Shown here: positions 9,463-18,511 of the stretch, piece by piece
Layout of the letters: every line of letters begins with the position of its first letter
Numbering within the stretch: the stretch's first letter is position 1
Assembly: GCF_000496755.2 (NCBI RefSeq)
Contig: NZ_AYKS02000016.1
Location: 1-64,000 of the forward strand
Direction: 5' to 3'
Source: Serratia sp. DD3
GTDB lineage: Bacteria; Pseudomonadota; Gammaproteobacteria; Enterobacterales; Enterobacteriaceae
DNA length: 64,000 bases
Notes under the pieces: model-generated
The model's input: the letters and a program-made list of their open reading frames with translations, nothing else
What the model was told of the DNA's origin: nothing
Database searches by the model: none
Translations under genes and position numbers: made by a program

Positions 9463-9957
9463 ATGGTTACTTTCCACACTAATCACGGCGATATTGTTAT
9501 CAATACCTTTGCCGACAAAGCGCCGGTTACCGTTGAAAACTTCCTGAACTACTGCCGTGAAGGCTTCTACAACAACACCATTTTCCATCGTGTGATCAAT
9601 GGGTTTATGGTTCAGGGCGGTGGTTTTGAGCCAGGGATGCGCCAAAAAGAGACTAAAGCCACAATCAAAAACGAAGCCAACAACGGCCTGAAAAACAACC
9701 GTGGCACCCTGGCGATGGCGCGGACTAATGACCCACACTCCGCATCAGCACAGTTTTTTATCAACTTAGTGGATAACGATTTCCTTAACTTCCGTGGCGA
9801 AAATTCCCAAGGCTGGGGCTACTGCGTGTTTGCCGAAGTAGCTGAAGGTATGGACGTGGTTGATAAGATCAAAGCGGTGAAAACCGGCCGTAGCGGTATG
9901 CATCAAGATGTCCCTGTTGAAGATGTCATCATTAACAGCGTGACTGTCACTGAGTAA
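9463..9957 (+). CDS. ppiB: Peptidyl-prolyl cis-trans isomerase B (cyclophilin)
   Basis: 164 residues from ATG 9463 (preceded by 'aggac'), matching the E. coli protein from its first residue ([12 protein letters not shown]). It catalyses prolyl cis-trans isomerisation in the cytoplasm. The cyclophilin signatures '[13 protein letters not shown]', 'GTLAMART' and '[11 protein letters not shown]' contain the active-site Arg, Gln and Phe. An upstream in-frame ATG at 9403 would add 20 non-homologous residues and is rejected. The gene is followed 10 nt later by lpxH, so the two are probably co-transcribed. Confidence 0.97.
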   Translation: MVTFHTNHGDIVINTFADKAPVTVENFLNYCREGFYNNTIFHRVINGFMVQGGGFEPGMRQKETKATIKNEANNGLKNNRGTLAMARTNDPHSASAQFFINLVDNDFLNFRGENSQGWGYCVFAEVAEGMDVVDKIKAVKTGRSGMHQDVPVEDVIINSVTVTE

Positions 9958-9967
9958 TCAGCGCAAC

Positions 9968-10690
9968 ATGAGCACGCTGTTTATTGCTGATCTGCACCTC
10001 AGCACCCAGGAACCGGCAATCACTGCCGGTTTTCTGCGTTTTTTGCAGCGTGAAGCCATCCACGCCGACGCGCTCTATATTTTGGGCGATCTGTTCGAAG
10101 CCTGGATTGGTGATGATGATCCTGCTCCTTTGCACCAGGAAATCGCCACCGCATTGCAGGCCTTACATCAAGCTGGCGTACCTTGTTACTTTATTCACGG
10201 CAACCGCGATTTTCTGCTCGGAGAACGTTTTGCCAAGCAGAGTGGTTTAACTCTACTGCCAGAGCAACAAGTCATCGAGCTGTATGGTCGCCGCCTACTG
10301 ATTATGCATGGTGATACCCTGTGTACCGATGACCAGGCGTATCAGGAATTCCGCCGTAAAGTACACCACACCTGGATTCAAAAGCTGTTTTTAGCACTGC
10401 CACTGCGCTGGCGCCTGAAAATCGCCGCCAAAATGCGCGCCCACAGCCGACAAACCAATCAGCAAAAGTCTGTCGCCATTATGGATGTCAACCCACAAGC
10501 CGTTGAGCAAGCCATAAGTCACAACAAGGTGCAGTGGCTGATCCATGGGCATACTCATCGGCCAGCAGTACATTCGTTGGTGCTGGGCAGTGGTCAAGCC
10601 AACCGCGTGGTATTAGGTGCTTGGCATACTGAAGGTTCAATGGTGAAAGTCACACCAGAAGCAGTTGAGCTGATCACCTCTCCTTTTTGA
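9968..10690 (+). CDS. lpxH: UDP-2,3-diacylglucosamine diphosphatase
   Basis: 240 residues, normal length. LpxH cleaves UDP-2,3-diacylglucosamine to lipid X and UMP at the inner-membrane surface, step 4 of lipid A synthesis. The calcineurin-like phosphoesterase metal ligands are all present: Asp8 and His10 (DLHLS), Asp41 (GDLFEAW), Asn79 (GNRDF), His114 (MHGD) and the C-terminal HGHTH (about 195-197). It lies close behind ppiB, as in E. coli. Confidence 0.97.
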   Translation: MSTLFIADLHLSTQEPAITAGFLRFLQREAIHADALYILGDLFEAWIGDDDPAPLHQEIATALQALHQAGVPCYFIHGNRDFLLGERFAKQSGLTLLPEQQVIELYGRRLLIMHGDTLCTDDQAYQEFRRKVHHTWIQKLFLALPLRWRLKIAAKMRAHSRQTNQQKSVAIMDVNPQAVEQAISHNKVQWLIHGHTHRPAVHSLVLGSGQANRVVLGAWHTEGSMVKVTPEAVELITSPF

Positions 10691-10717
10691 CCCGTCAACA
10701 AGAAAATATTCCCCCTT

Positions 10718-10845
10718 TATACCCAAGTTCAATCATGATTGTAGGTAGGCGACAATCGAATGAATCCCTAGGAGCATAGCCCACTATGTGACTAGGGTGA
10801 ATAAGAGCAGTCAACACCGCTGCAACTTGATTGGCGACGGGTATA
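10718..10845. repeat. ERIC element (~128 bp)
   Basis: Termini 'tatacccaag' and 'gacgggtata' flank the core 'cctaggagcatag...ctatgtgactaggg'. It lies between lpxH and the PurR box of purE, so it is transcribed only by read-through from lpxH. Confidence 0.92.
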
Positions 10846-10861
10846 GTCATGAACTTCACAC

Positions 10862-10877
10862 ACGCAACCGTTTTCCT
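10862..10877 (+). promoter_or_regulatory. PurR operator before purEK
   Basis: 'acgcaaccgttttcct' matches the established PurR box ACGCAAACGTTTTCNT at all but one position. It lies 80 bp upstream of the purE start, consistent with hypoxanthine/guanine-dependent repression of purEK as in E. coli. Confidence 0.85.
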
Positions 10878-10956
10878 CAGCCTATAGCCATGATATGCTT
10901 TACGCCCTTATCGAGCTACCAAGCCACCCTCAGCACCTTGACAGGAGCCATACCCC

Positions 10957-11481
10957 ATGGGAGCCAACGCCTCTTCAGCCAATCATGCTGAAGTTAAAAT
11001 CGCCATTGTAATGGGATCAAAAAGTGACTGGGCCACGATGCAAAACGCGGCCGACGTTCTTACCATGCTCAATGTTCCATTCCATGTTGAAGTCGTCTCT
11101 GCCCACCGCACGCCAGATAAACTGTTCAGCTTTGCCGAACAAGCCAGTGCCAAGGGTTTTGAGGTGATCATCGCCGGTGCCGGTGGCGCGGCACACCTAC
11201 CGGGTATGTTAGCGGCCAAAACCCTGGTTCCGGTGCTGGGTGTACCAGTACAAAGCGCGGCGTTGAGCGGTGTTGATAGCCTCTATTCCATTGTACAGAT
11301 GCCGCGCGGCATTCCGGTGGGCACCCTGGCCATCGGTAAAGCAGGGGCCGCCAATGCTGGGTTACTAGCAGCACAAATCCTGGCACTGCATGATAGCGCG
11401 TTGGCACAACGGTTGGCGGCTTGGCGTCAGGCTCAAACTGACGAGGTGTTGAACCATCCCGACCCACGGGAGGAAGCATGA
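10957..11481 (+). CDS. purE: 5-(carboxyamino)imidazole ribonucleotide mutase
   Basis: 174 residues (E. coli 169). Class I PurE converts N5-CAIR to CAIR in purine synthesis. Visible signatures are 'MGSKSDW', 'SAHRTPD', '[11 protein letters not shown]' and '[24 protein letters not shown]'. ATG 10957 has AGGAG 9 nt upstream. The stop overlaps the purK start (ATGA), so the two are translationally coupled. Expression is expected to be controlled through the PurR box at 10862. Confidence 0.97.
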   Translation: MGANASSANHAEVKIAIVMGSKSDWATMQNAADVLTMLNVPFHVEVVSAHRTPDKLFSFAEQASAKGFEVIIAGAGGAAHLPGMLAAKTLVPVLGVPVQSAALSGVDSLYSIVQMPRGIPVGTLAIGKAGAANAGLLAAQILALHDSALAQRLAAWRQAQTDEVLNHPDPREEA

Positions 11482-12548
11482 AGCCGGTTTGCGTACTGGG
11501 TAATGGCCAGCTTGGGCGCATGTTGCGCCAAGCTGGTGAGCCGTTAGGCATTGCAGTTTATCCGGTGGGGCTAGATGCCGAACCAGAAGCCGTGCCCTAT
11601 CACCATAGCGTGATCACCGCAGAAATCGAACGTTGGCCCGAGACCCCGTTGACCCGTGAGTTGGCGACCCACAGTAATTTCGTCAACCGTGATATTTTCC
11701 CGCGTTTGGCTGATCGCCTGACGCAGAAACAACTGCTCGACCAACTCCAGTTGGCGACCGCCCCTTGGCAATTACTGGCCAGCCCCAGTGAATGGCCCCA
11801 GGTGTTTGCCAACTTGGGGGAGCTGGCTATCGTTAAACGCCGCGTGGGTGGCTATGATGGGCGCGGTCAGTGGCGTTTGCGCCCAGGGCAACAAGAGGAA
11901 TTACCCGCAGAGGCCTACGGGGAATGTATTGTTGAGCAGGGGATTAACTTCTCTGGCGAAGTTTCGCTGGTGGGGGCCCGTGGTCATCAGGGTCAAACGG
12001 TGTTTTATCCGCTGACCCACAACCTGCACGAGGCAGGCATTCTGCGTACCAGTGTAGCGTTACCTCGCCCCAACCCGGCCTTGCAGCAGCAAGCTGAACA
12101 GATGTTGACGGCGATTCTTAACGAGCTGAACTATGTGGGTGTGATGGCGATGGAGTGCTTTATCGTCGGTGATCGCTTGTTGATCAACGAACTGGCTCCC
12201 CGCGTGCACAACAGTGGCCACTGGACACAAAATGGCGCGTCCATTAGCCAGTTTGAACTGCACTTGCGCGCCATCCTTGACTTACCGTTGCCGAAACCGG
12301 TGGTGAATACCCCGTCAGTGATGGTGAACCTGATTGGTACCGCAGTTAATCCACAATGGTTGTCGCTGCCGTTGGTAAACCTGCACTGGTATGACAAAGA
12401 GGTGCGTGACGGGCGCAAAGTCGGTCACCTGAACCTGAATGATCCTGAGCCCCAGGCGCTGCAACAAACCTTACACGCCTTGGCCCCCCTGCTCCCCGCA
12501 GAATATCAAAGCGGTTTGGCCTGGGCGCAGGGCAAGCTGACTCAGTGA
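11478..12548 (+). CDS. purK: 5-(carboxyamino)imidazole ribonucleotide synthase
   Basis: 356 residues, normal length. An ATP-grasp enzyme that carboxylates AIR with bicarbonate and ATP to N5-CAIR, the substrate of PurE. It starts '[24 protein letters not shown]' and carries the ATP-grasp segments '[14 protein letters not shown]' and '[13 protein letters not shown]'. It overlaps purE by 4 nt. In E. coli the ureide gene ybcF follows purK; here an orphan antitoxin gene converges from the other strand 2 nt away. Confidence 0.97.
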   Translation: MKPVCVLGNGQLGRMLRQAGEPLGIAVYPVGLDAEPEAVPYHHSVITAEIERWPETPLTRELATHSNFVNRDIFPRLADRLTQKQLLDQLQLATAPWQLLASPSEWPQVFANLGELAIVKRRVGGYDGRGQWRLRPGQQEELPAEAYGECIVEQGINFSGEVSLVGARGHQGQTVFYPLTHNLHEAGILRTSVALPRPNPALQQQAEQMLTAILNELNYVGVMAMECFIVGDRLLINELAPRVHNSGHWTQNGASISQFELHLRAILDLPLPKPVVNTPSVMVNLIGTAVNPQWLSLPLVNLHWYDKEVRDGRKVGHLNLNDPEPQALQQTLHALAPLLPAEYQSGLAWAQGKLTQ

Positions 12549-12550
12549 GT

Positions 12551-12793
12551 TTATACTCCCTGTTTCAGCTTTCTTTGTGCGGCAATTTCCCGTAGCGATA
12601 ACGGGCTTTCACCACTTGTCAGCCCGGCGATAACCGCCGGGCGAACAGTTTCGTGATTTGCGTCCTGTTGTTCCAGCAATCGCAGAGCCGAGCACATCAC
12701 TTCATTCGCCGAGCCGTAACGGCCACGGTCTATCAATCGATTGATCAAAGCATCAAACTGTTCATCAAGCGTAACGTTTATTGTTTTCGCCAT
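12551..12793 (-). CDS. ParD-family antitoxin without adjacent toxin
   Basis: 80 residues from ATG 12793, preceded by GGGGGA. The N-terminus 'MAKTINVTLDEQFDALINRLIDRGRYGSANEVMCSALRLLEQQ' is a ribbon-helix-helix DNA-binding domain of the ParD/CopG group. The C-terminal 'SLREIAAQRKLKQG' resembles the toxin-wrapping tail. A ParE toxin would normally follow on the same strand, but that position is occupied by purK running the opposite way, so the antitoxin is an orphan here. It may be a remnant or act in trans. The longer start at 12814 is less likely. Confidence 0.82.
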   Translation of the reverse strand: MAKTINVTLDEQFDALINRLIDRGRYGSANEVMCSALRLLEQQDANHETVRPAVIAGLTSGESPLSLREIAAQRKLKQGV

Positions 12794-12967
12794 TATGTCC
12801 CCCAGTATTAACAACCAATCAACGCAAGATCGAAATGCTTAAACTGAGGCATGGTGTTTACTAAAGATTCCAGCCCCCCTTTTGCACTATTGCTGCCCGT
12901 TAGCTTCGGCTATCGGCACAGTTCACACTGTGCCGGATTGATTATTCAGCCAACGAAAGCTCGAGGA

Positions 12968-15400
12968 TCACTCCTCATAGCCACGGAACAGCGCCTTCCC
13001 GCGTAGTAAGCGCACACCTAACCAACCGCCACAGAGGGAGAGCAGCAACGCACTGAGTAGTGGCAATGCCCACCATAGAACCGGTGTTGGTGCCCAGGGG
13101 AAGTCAAATACCTTGGTCTGCAACAGCCACAGCGCTGCTTCCGCCCCCAGTGCGGCGGCAATACCGGCCACCAGCCCCAGTAAGGCGAACTCGCACCAGA
13201 GTGTGCCGCGAAGTAAGCGTTTGCTCGCCCCCAAGGTACGGTAGACCACCAGTTCTTGTCTGCGCTGGCGCATCCCCACCTGTACTTGTGCCATCAGCAA
13301 CAGGCCACCACACACCACCACCAGCACCACCATCACTTCCAGTGCGCGGCTGACTTGCTGCAACACACCACCAATTTGGTGCAGAATGGCGCCAATATCC
13401 ATCAGGCTCAAGGTGGGGAACTGGCGATTAAGTTGCGTCAGTAACTTGCCATCTCCCTGATAACGGAAGCTGGTCAGCCAGGTTTGTGGTTGCCCATCCA
13501 GCCCGCCCGGTGGGAAGATAAAGTAAAAATTCGGCTTCAGGCTTTCCCAATCCACCTGGCGCAAGCTGGTCACTTTAGCGCTAAATGTCTGGGTATCACC
13601 GCTGAAGGTTAACGTATCCCCCAGTTTGACCTTTAACCGCTCAGCCAGTCCTTGATCCATCGATACTTCACCCGGCTTTGGTGGCCAGCTACCGGCAGTA
13701 AGCGGGTTGTGGTCCGGCTGCGTGGCTTGCCAGGTGAGGTTGAGCTCGCGGTTAATGGCCTCCCAACCGGGGTCTTCCTCACGAACTCTGTCCGTTGCCA
13801 GTTGTTGGTTAATCTCGGTCAAACGCACCCGCACGATGGGGTAAAAAGCCTGCTCTGGCAGTTGGTGCTGCTGCAAGAAGGCTTTAACCTGTGGCACTTG
13901 CTCAGTGGTGATATTCATCAAGAAATAGTTGGGGCTACCCGGCGGTAATTGTTGTTGCCAACGGTCAAGCAAGTCACCCCGTAATACCAGCAACAAGGCC
14001 AATAGCATAAACGACAGCGAAAACGCCGCCAGTTGGCTGACTGTCACCCAAGGTTGATGCAACAGACGATTCACTGCCAAGCGCAGCGCCAGGCTTTTCA
14101 GCGTGATGCGCCGCAGCAGCAGTAGGCTACCCCAGCCAATCCCCCCCAAGAGCAGGGCCAACACCACGATACCAGCCAAAATAGCCCACAGTAACTGGCT
14201 AGCCCCCATCAGTAGCGTCAGCGATAACACCACCACCAGCAGCGTAATTGGCAAGAAGTAACGCAGTGGCCAAACGTTGGCTACCACATCTCGGCGCAAA
14301 ACACGCAGCGGTTGCGTCGCTAACAATTGCCGGTAGGGCCGCAGGCCAACCAGTAACGAAATCATCACCAATGCGCCCAGCGCCCACAGCCATGGCCAGG
14401 CCCCGGCGGCGGGGAGTTTCCCCGGTAGCACCGGTGACAACAGGCGGATCAACAGCGTTTCAAAACCCAGGCCGATCAAGCTGCCACAGACCCCGGCCAA
14501 CAGCAGCACCGCCAGCCACTGGCCAACGATCAGTTTGCTGAGTGCCTTGCGCCCTGCCCCAAGGGTTTTTAATACCGCAACCAGATCATAACGGCTGCGA
14601 CAATAGTGGCTCATGGCCACCGCGACCGCTGCAACCGACAATAACAGCGTCAACAGTGCCGAAAGCAGCAAGAACTGTTGTGAGCGCTGCAACGATTTCC
14701 CCAGCGCACTGCCGGACTCTTCCAGCCCGTACCAACGCTGGGAAGGTTTCAATTGTGGTTCCAGGTACTGTTCAAAATGTTGAATATCTGCCGCTGAACC
14801 GGCAAACATATAGCGGTAAGTCAGGCGGCTACCGGGCTGCACCGCGCCGGTTTTATCCACATCCGCCAGGTTGATGATGATGGTAGGCGCGGTCCGGAAG
14901 GGGTTAAAACCGGCATCCGGCTCCTGGATGATTTCACCGGCAATGCGTAAGGTGGTATCCCCTACATCGAGATTATCGCCCACGTTCAGCCCCAACAACG
15001 CCAACAGACGCGGTGCCACCAACACGTTGCCCGGTTCCGCTTTAAGGTTATCCGGGCGGGTTTGCAGTTTGCCATACAGCGGATAGATATTATCGGTCGC
15101 TTTGACATTCGCCAGTTGCGGGGTATCACCCGCATAAGTCATGGTGGTGAAAGACAACTGGCGGCTGACCTGCAACCCCTGCTGGCGGGCAGCCTGTAAC
15201 CACGCCTCTGGTGCCGGGCGCACGGTGCGCAATACCCGGTCACCGGCAAGATAATCTCGGCTTTGCTGGCTTAACCCTTTATCCATACGGTCACTGATAC
15301 TGCCCAGCGCCAACACACAGGCCACCGACAGCGTCAGAGCCAACCAGACAATTAGCAGTGCCGGTGAGCGCCACTCACGCCAGAACCAACGCCAGATCAT
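12968..15400 (-). CDS. ybbP: ABC transporter permease YbbP
   Basis: 810 residues from ATG 15400, which overlaps the ybbA stop (ATGA) and has GGGAGGA upstream; the 4-residue longer start is rejected because E. coli YbbP begins MI-RWFWREW. It is an FtsX/MacB-like inner-membrane permease with an N-terminal TM segment, a large periplasmic domain, a TM bundle around residues 250-480, a second periplasmic domain and C-terminal TM helices, as expected for a fused two-copy FtsX permease. It pairs with the ATPase YbbA. E. coli work links YbbAP to TesA in handling membrane hydrophobic molecules; the substrate here is inferred. Confidence 0.95.
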   Translation of the reverse strand: MIWRWFWREWRSPALLIVWLALTLSVACVLALGSISDRMDKGLSQQSRDYLAGDRVLRTVRPAPEAWLQAARQQGLQVSRQLSFTTMTYAGDTPQLANVKATDNIYPLYGKLQTRPDNLKAEPGNVLVAPRLLALLGLNVGDNLDVGDTTLRIAGEIIQEPDAGFNPFRTAPTIIINLADVDKTGAVQPGSRLTYRYMFAGSAADIQHFEQYLEPQLKPSQRWYGLEESGSALGKSLQRSQQFLLLSALLTLLLSVAAVAVAMSHYCRSRYDLVAVLKTLGAGRKALSKLIVGQWLAVLLLAGVCGSLIGLGFETLLIRLLSPVLPGKLPAAGAWPWLWALGALVMISLLVGLRPYRQLLATQPLRVLRRDVVANVWPLRYFLPITLLVVVLSLTLLMGASQLLWAILAGIVVLALLLGGIGWGSLLLLRRITLKSLALRLAVNRLLHQPWVTVSQLAAFSLSFMLLALLLVLRGDLLDRWQQQLPPGSPNYFLMNITTEQVPQVKAFLQQHQLPEQAFYPIVRVRLTEINQQLATDRVREEDPGWEAINRELNLTWQATQPDHNPLTAGSWPPKPGEVSMDQGLAERLKVKLGDTLTFSGDTQTFSAKVTSLRQVDWESLKPNFYFIFPPGGLDGQPQTWLTSFRYQGDGKLLTQLNRQFPTLSLMDIGAILHQIGGVLQQVSRALEVMVVLVVVCGGLLLMAQVQVGMRQRRQELVVYRTLGASKRLLRGTLWCEFALLGLVAGIAAALGAEAALWLLQTKVFDFPWAPTPVLWWALPLLSALLLSLCGGWLGVRLLRGKALFRGYEE

Positions 15401-16083
15401 GCTTCCTCCCACAATTTGCCATCAGACAAACGTAACCGCCGTTGGCAGCGTGCCGCCAAGGTTTCATCATGGGTCACCAGAATCAGGGTGGTGGCGTAGT
15501 CACGGTTGAGGGAGAACAGCAGATCGGCAATGCGCTCACCGGTTTGGCGATCCAGGTTGCCAGTGGGTTCATCAGCAAACAGCACTTTCGGGCGGCCACT
15601 GAAGGCACGAGCCAGTGCCACGCGCTGCTGTTCGCCACCAGAAAGTTGCGCCGGCAAATGATGGAGGCGCTTACCCAGCCCTAGCTGTTGCAGCAGTTGA
15701 ACTGCCTGTTCACGGCTTTGGCGGTCACTTTCACCCCGTAGCAGTGCGGGCAATTGCACGTTCTCCAAGGCATTCAGGGTGGGCACTAACATAAAAGATT
15801 GAAAAACAAAACCGACGGCTTTGGCCCTCAGCGCCGCACGCCCTTCTTCATCCAGTTGGGGGAGCGACTGGCCCAATAGCTGCACCTCCCCGGCGCTACC
15901 ATCATCCAACCCGGCAAGGATCCCCAGCAAGGTTGATTTGCCGGAACCGGACTCGCCAATCAAGGCAATTGTCTGCGCGGGTTTGACAACCAGCTCGACT
16001 CCGGTAAGGATGGTAAGCTGATGCTCACCCTGACCAACGTGTTTACTAAGATGATGGACTTCAAGAACGTTTTCCGCTGGCAT
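15397..16083 (-). CDS. ybbA: ABC transporter ATP-binding protein YbbA
   Basis: 228 residues, near-identical in layout to E. coli YbbA. Walker A 'GESGSGKST', signature 'LSGGEQQRVALARA', Walker B 'VLFADEPTGNLD' and the H-loop 'VTHD' are visible: a LolD/MacB-type ATPase. The start ATG 16083 is preceded by 'aaggaaggga'. Its first 33 nt overlap the 5' end of the divergent tesA coding region. It is translationally coupled to ybbP. Confidence 0.96.
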   Translation of the reverse strand: MPAENVLEVHHLSKHVGQGEHQLTILTGVELVVKPAQTIALIGESGSGKSTLLGILAGLDDGSAGEVQLLGQSLPQLDEEGRAALRAKAVGFVFQSFMLVPTLNALENVQLPALLRGESDRQSREQAVQLLQQLGLGKRLHHLPAQLSGGEQQRVALARAFSGRPKVLFADEPTGNLDRQTGERIADLLFSLNRDYATTLILVTHDETLAARCQRRLRLSDGKLWEEA

Positions 16084-16692
16084 CTTCCCTTCCTTTTGCT
16101 GTTGGGATTGTTCAGTTTACCTGCTACTGCCGCCAATACGCTGTTGATTTTGGGCGACAGTTTAAGTGCTGGCTATAATTTACCGCTGGCCGAAATCTGG
16201 CCAACCCGGTTGGCGAATCAGTGGCAGAAACAACCTGGCCACCCGCAAGTGATCAATGCCAGTATCAGTGGTGATACCGCTGCTCAGGGGTTGGCACGCT
16301 TGCCTGCGCTGTTACAACAGCATCAGCCCCGCTGGGTGTTGATCGAACTGGGGGCCAATGATGGCCTGCGTGGCTTCCCGGCACCCGATATTCAACGGGA
16401 TCTCGGCAAGATTATCACACAAGTACAACAGGCCGGGGCTAAACCCCTGTTGATGCAAATTCATATTCCGCCCAACTATGGCCGCCGCTACACCGAGTCA
16501 TTCAGTGCCATCTACCCGGCGTTAGCCAAGCAGTTCAGCATTCCATTATTACCCTTTTTTATGGAACAGGTGGCGATAAAACCGCAATGGATGCAGGATG
16601 ATGGATTACATCCTAATCAGGATGCCCAACCGTTTATCGCCAACTGGATGGCGCAACAGTTGGAACCACTAGTAAATCATGAGTCTCCCTAA
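16051..16692 (+). CDS. tesA: Periplasmic acyl-CoA thioesterase I / lysophospholipase L1
   Basis: 213 residues from the first of two Met codons at 16051 (MMDFKNVFRWHLPF, as in E. coli MMNFNNVFRWHLPF). The signal peptide is probably cut at ATA|AN, leaving a GDSL/SGNH hydrolase with block I 'GDSLSAGY' (Ser is mature residue 10), 'SGDT', 'GANDG' and 'DGLHPN' (catalytic Asp/His). It hydrolyses acyl-CoA thioesters and lysophospholipids in the periplasm. The start lies inside the divergent ybbA gene. An in-frame ATG at 16021 is rejected. Confidence 0.96.
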   Translation: MMDFKNVFRWHLPFLLLLGLFSLPATAANTLLILGDSLSAGYNLPLAEIWPTRLANQWQKQPGHPQVINASISGDTAAQGLARLPALLQQHQPRWVLIELGANDGLRGFPAPDIQRDLGKIITQVQQAGAKPLLMQIHIPPNYGRRYTESFSAIYPALAKQFSIPLLPFFMEQVAIKPQWMQDDGLHPNQDAQPFIANWMAQQLEPLVNHESP

Positions 16693-16717
16693 ATAGCGTT
16701 GTTAACTAGGTAAAGTT

Positions 16718-17494
16718 ATGCAAAAAGCAGTCTTGATAACCGGTTGTTCCAGCGGGATTGGGTTGATTGCCGCACAAGATCTACATCGCCGTGGCTATCG
16801 CGTGCTGGCCGCCTGCCGCAAACCCCAGGACGTGGAAACAATGCGTGAACTTGGGCTGGAAGGCATTGAGCTTGATTTGGACGATAGCGCCAGCGTTGAG
16901 CGTGCGGCAGCACAAGTCATTGAGCTCACCCAAGGGCGGCTGTATGGCCTGTTCAACAATGCCGGGTTTGGGGTTTATGGCCCGCTGAGTTCCGTTTCAC
17001 GCCAACAGTTGGAGCAGCAATTCTCGGCTAATCTGTTTGGCACTCATCAATTGACCCAATTGCTGTTGCCCGCCATGTTGCCTCACGGTGAAGGGCGTAT
17101 CATTCAGACCAGTTCGGTGATGGGGTTGATCTCCAGTGCCGGCCGTGGTGCTTATGCCGCCAGCAAATTCGCCCTGGAAGCTTGGTCAGACGCGTTGCGT
17201 ATGGAACTGCACGGCAGCGGCATTCAGGTGAGTCTGATTGAGCCGGGGCCACTGACTACCCACTTTACCCAGAATGTTAATCAAGTAAAAAGCGATAAAC
17301 CGGTGCACAACCCGGGTATCGCCCGGTTTCTGACCTTGCCGCCCGAAGCAGTGCTACCAAAATTGCGCCATGCGTTGGAAAGCCGCCGAGCCAAGCTACG
17401 CTACCCGGTCACGTTGCTGACTTATGGCATCTCGATTTTACGCCGTCTGTTACCGGGGCGAGCGATGGATTGGGTTTTACGTAGTAATGGTTAA
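16718..17494 (+). CDS. ybbO: SDR family oxidoreductase YbbO
   Basis: 258 residues. A classical short-chain dehydrogenase with the cofactor motif 'TGCSSGIG' (8-15), 'NNAGFG', catalytic Ser in 'TSSVMG' and the 'YAASK' Tyr/Lys pair, followed by 'EPGPLTTHF'. It closely matches E. coli YbbO, reported as an NADP-dependent aldehyde reductase. It starts with an 'aggtaaag' ribosome site 25 nt after tesA, so probably shares that transcript. Confidence 0.93.
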   Translation: MQKAVLITGCSSGIGLIAAQDLHRRGYRVLAACRKPQDVETMRELGLEGIELDLDDSASVERAAAQVIELTQGRLYGLFNNAGFGVYGPLSSVSRQQLEQQFSANLFGTHQLTQLLLPAMLPHGEGRIIQTSSVMGLISSAGRGAYAASKFALEAWSDALRMELHGSGIQVSLIEPGPLTTHFTQNVNQVKSDKPVHNPGIARFLTLPPEAVLPKLRHALESRRAKLRYPVTLLTYGISILRRLLPGRAMDWVLRSNG

Positions 17495-17580
17495 TAGATT
17501 GATAGGGCAACGGTTGAAGCTCCGCCGTTTGCCCCCATTTAGCATAAAAATGGTACCACCAGATAAAATAGAGAGAACCT

Positions 17581-18438
17581 ATGCTAGCTCAAGCTGTTGT
17601 CGTTGATATTAATGAAACCAATCTGCACCAAATGCTGGAGCAGTCAGTGTCCACGCCGGTGCTGTTCTATTTCTGGTCAGATCGCAGCCAGCACTGTCTG
17701 CAACTCACCCCAATACTGGATAAGCTGGCAGCGGAATATGCCGGCCAGTTTATTTTGGCTAAAGTCGACTGCGATGCAGAGCAGATGATCGCCTCGCAAT
17801 TTGGGCTTCGCTCGATTCCAGCTGTCTATCTCTTCAAAGATGGGCAACCGGTGGATGGTTTTCAAGGGCCACAACCGGAAGAGGTGATTCGTGATTTCCT
17901 GCAGCCTTTCCTGCCAAAAGCGGAAGACCTCAAACTGACAGAAGCCACTCACCTGCTGGGGGAAGGTCTTGCAACAGAGGCTTTACCACTGTTGAAAGAG
18001 GCCTGGCAAATCAGTAACCAACGCAGTGATATCGGCTTGCTGTTGGCAGAAACGCAAATTGCCCTCAACAAAGTGGAAGAGGCCAATAGCGTACTGGCGA
18101 CTATTCCGCTACAAGATCGCGATACCCGTTATCAAGGGTTGGTGGCCGAAATTGAGCTAATGAAGCAGGCGGCTGACACACCAGAAATCCAGCAGTTGCA
18201 GCAGCAAGTGCAACAACAGCCGGAAAATGTCGAGCTGGCCGTGCAACTGGCTTTGCAATTGCATCAGGTTGGCCGTAATGAAGAAGCGCTGGACCTGCTC
18301 ATGGGGCATTTGCAGAAAGATTTAGCGGCAGCGAATGGCAATGCTCGCAAAATGCTGATGGATATTCTGGCCGCGTTGGGAACCAGCGATGCGCTGGCTA
18401 GCAAGTACCGTCGGCAACTCTATTCGTTGCTGTACTAA
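17581..18438 (+). CDS. cnoX: Chaperedoxin CnoX (YbbN)
   Basis: 285 residues. An N-terminal thioredoxin fold with the active-site motif Ser-x-x-Cys degenerate form ('FWSDRSQHC') rather than CXXC, then a C-terminal TPR region ('[16 protein letters not shown]', '[22 protein letters not shown]'). E. coli CnoX binds unfolded proteins under hypochlorous stress and delivers them to GroEL and DnaK. It ends '[15 protein letters not shown]', identical in plan to E. coli. Its terminal codons, including the stop, are the first unit of the tandem repeat at 18427-18501. Preceded by GAGAGAA. Confidence 0.96.
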   Translation: MLAQAVVVDINETNLHQMLEQSVSTPVLFYFWSDRSQHCLQLTPILDKLAAEYAGQFILAKVDCDAEQMIASQFGLRSIPAVYLFKDGQPVDGFQGPQPEEVIRDFLQPFLPKAEDLKLTEATHLLGEGLATEALPLLKEAWQISNQRSDIGLLLAETQIALNKVEEANSVLATIPLQDRDTRYQGLVAEIELMKQAADTPEIQQLQQQVQQQPENVELAVQLALQLHQVGRNEEALDLLMGHLQKDLAAANGNARKMLMDILAALGTSDALASKYRRQLYSLLY

Positions 18439-18501
18439 ATATTGTTGTACTAAACATTGCTGTACTAAACATTGCTGTACTAAACATTGCTGTACTAAAC
18501 A
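18427..18501 (+). repeat. Five 15-bp tandem copies of the cnoX stop region
   Basis: Units 'ttgctgtactaaaca' start at 18427, 18442, 18457, 18472 and 18487; the first ends 'ata' and the second has ttg-ttg. The unit length is a multiple of three, so each unit carries Leu-Leu-Tyr-stop in the cnoX frame, giving five successive in-frame TAA codons. The array ends 10 bp before the next gene's start codon. Confidence 0.95.
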
Positions 18502-18511
18502 AGGAACGCTT

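Noticed and set aside
13060..15086. Several 60-110-codon frames antisense to ybbP
   Set aside because: Pro/Arg/Ala-rich shadows produced by GC-rich codons of the conserved permease; no family resemblance.
18389..18511. N-terminal extension of the GST gene with repeated Cys-Cys-Thr-Lys
   Set aside because: It only translates the 15-bp tandem array in a shifted frame; ATG 18512 has a proper ribosome site and homologous N-terminus.
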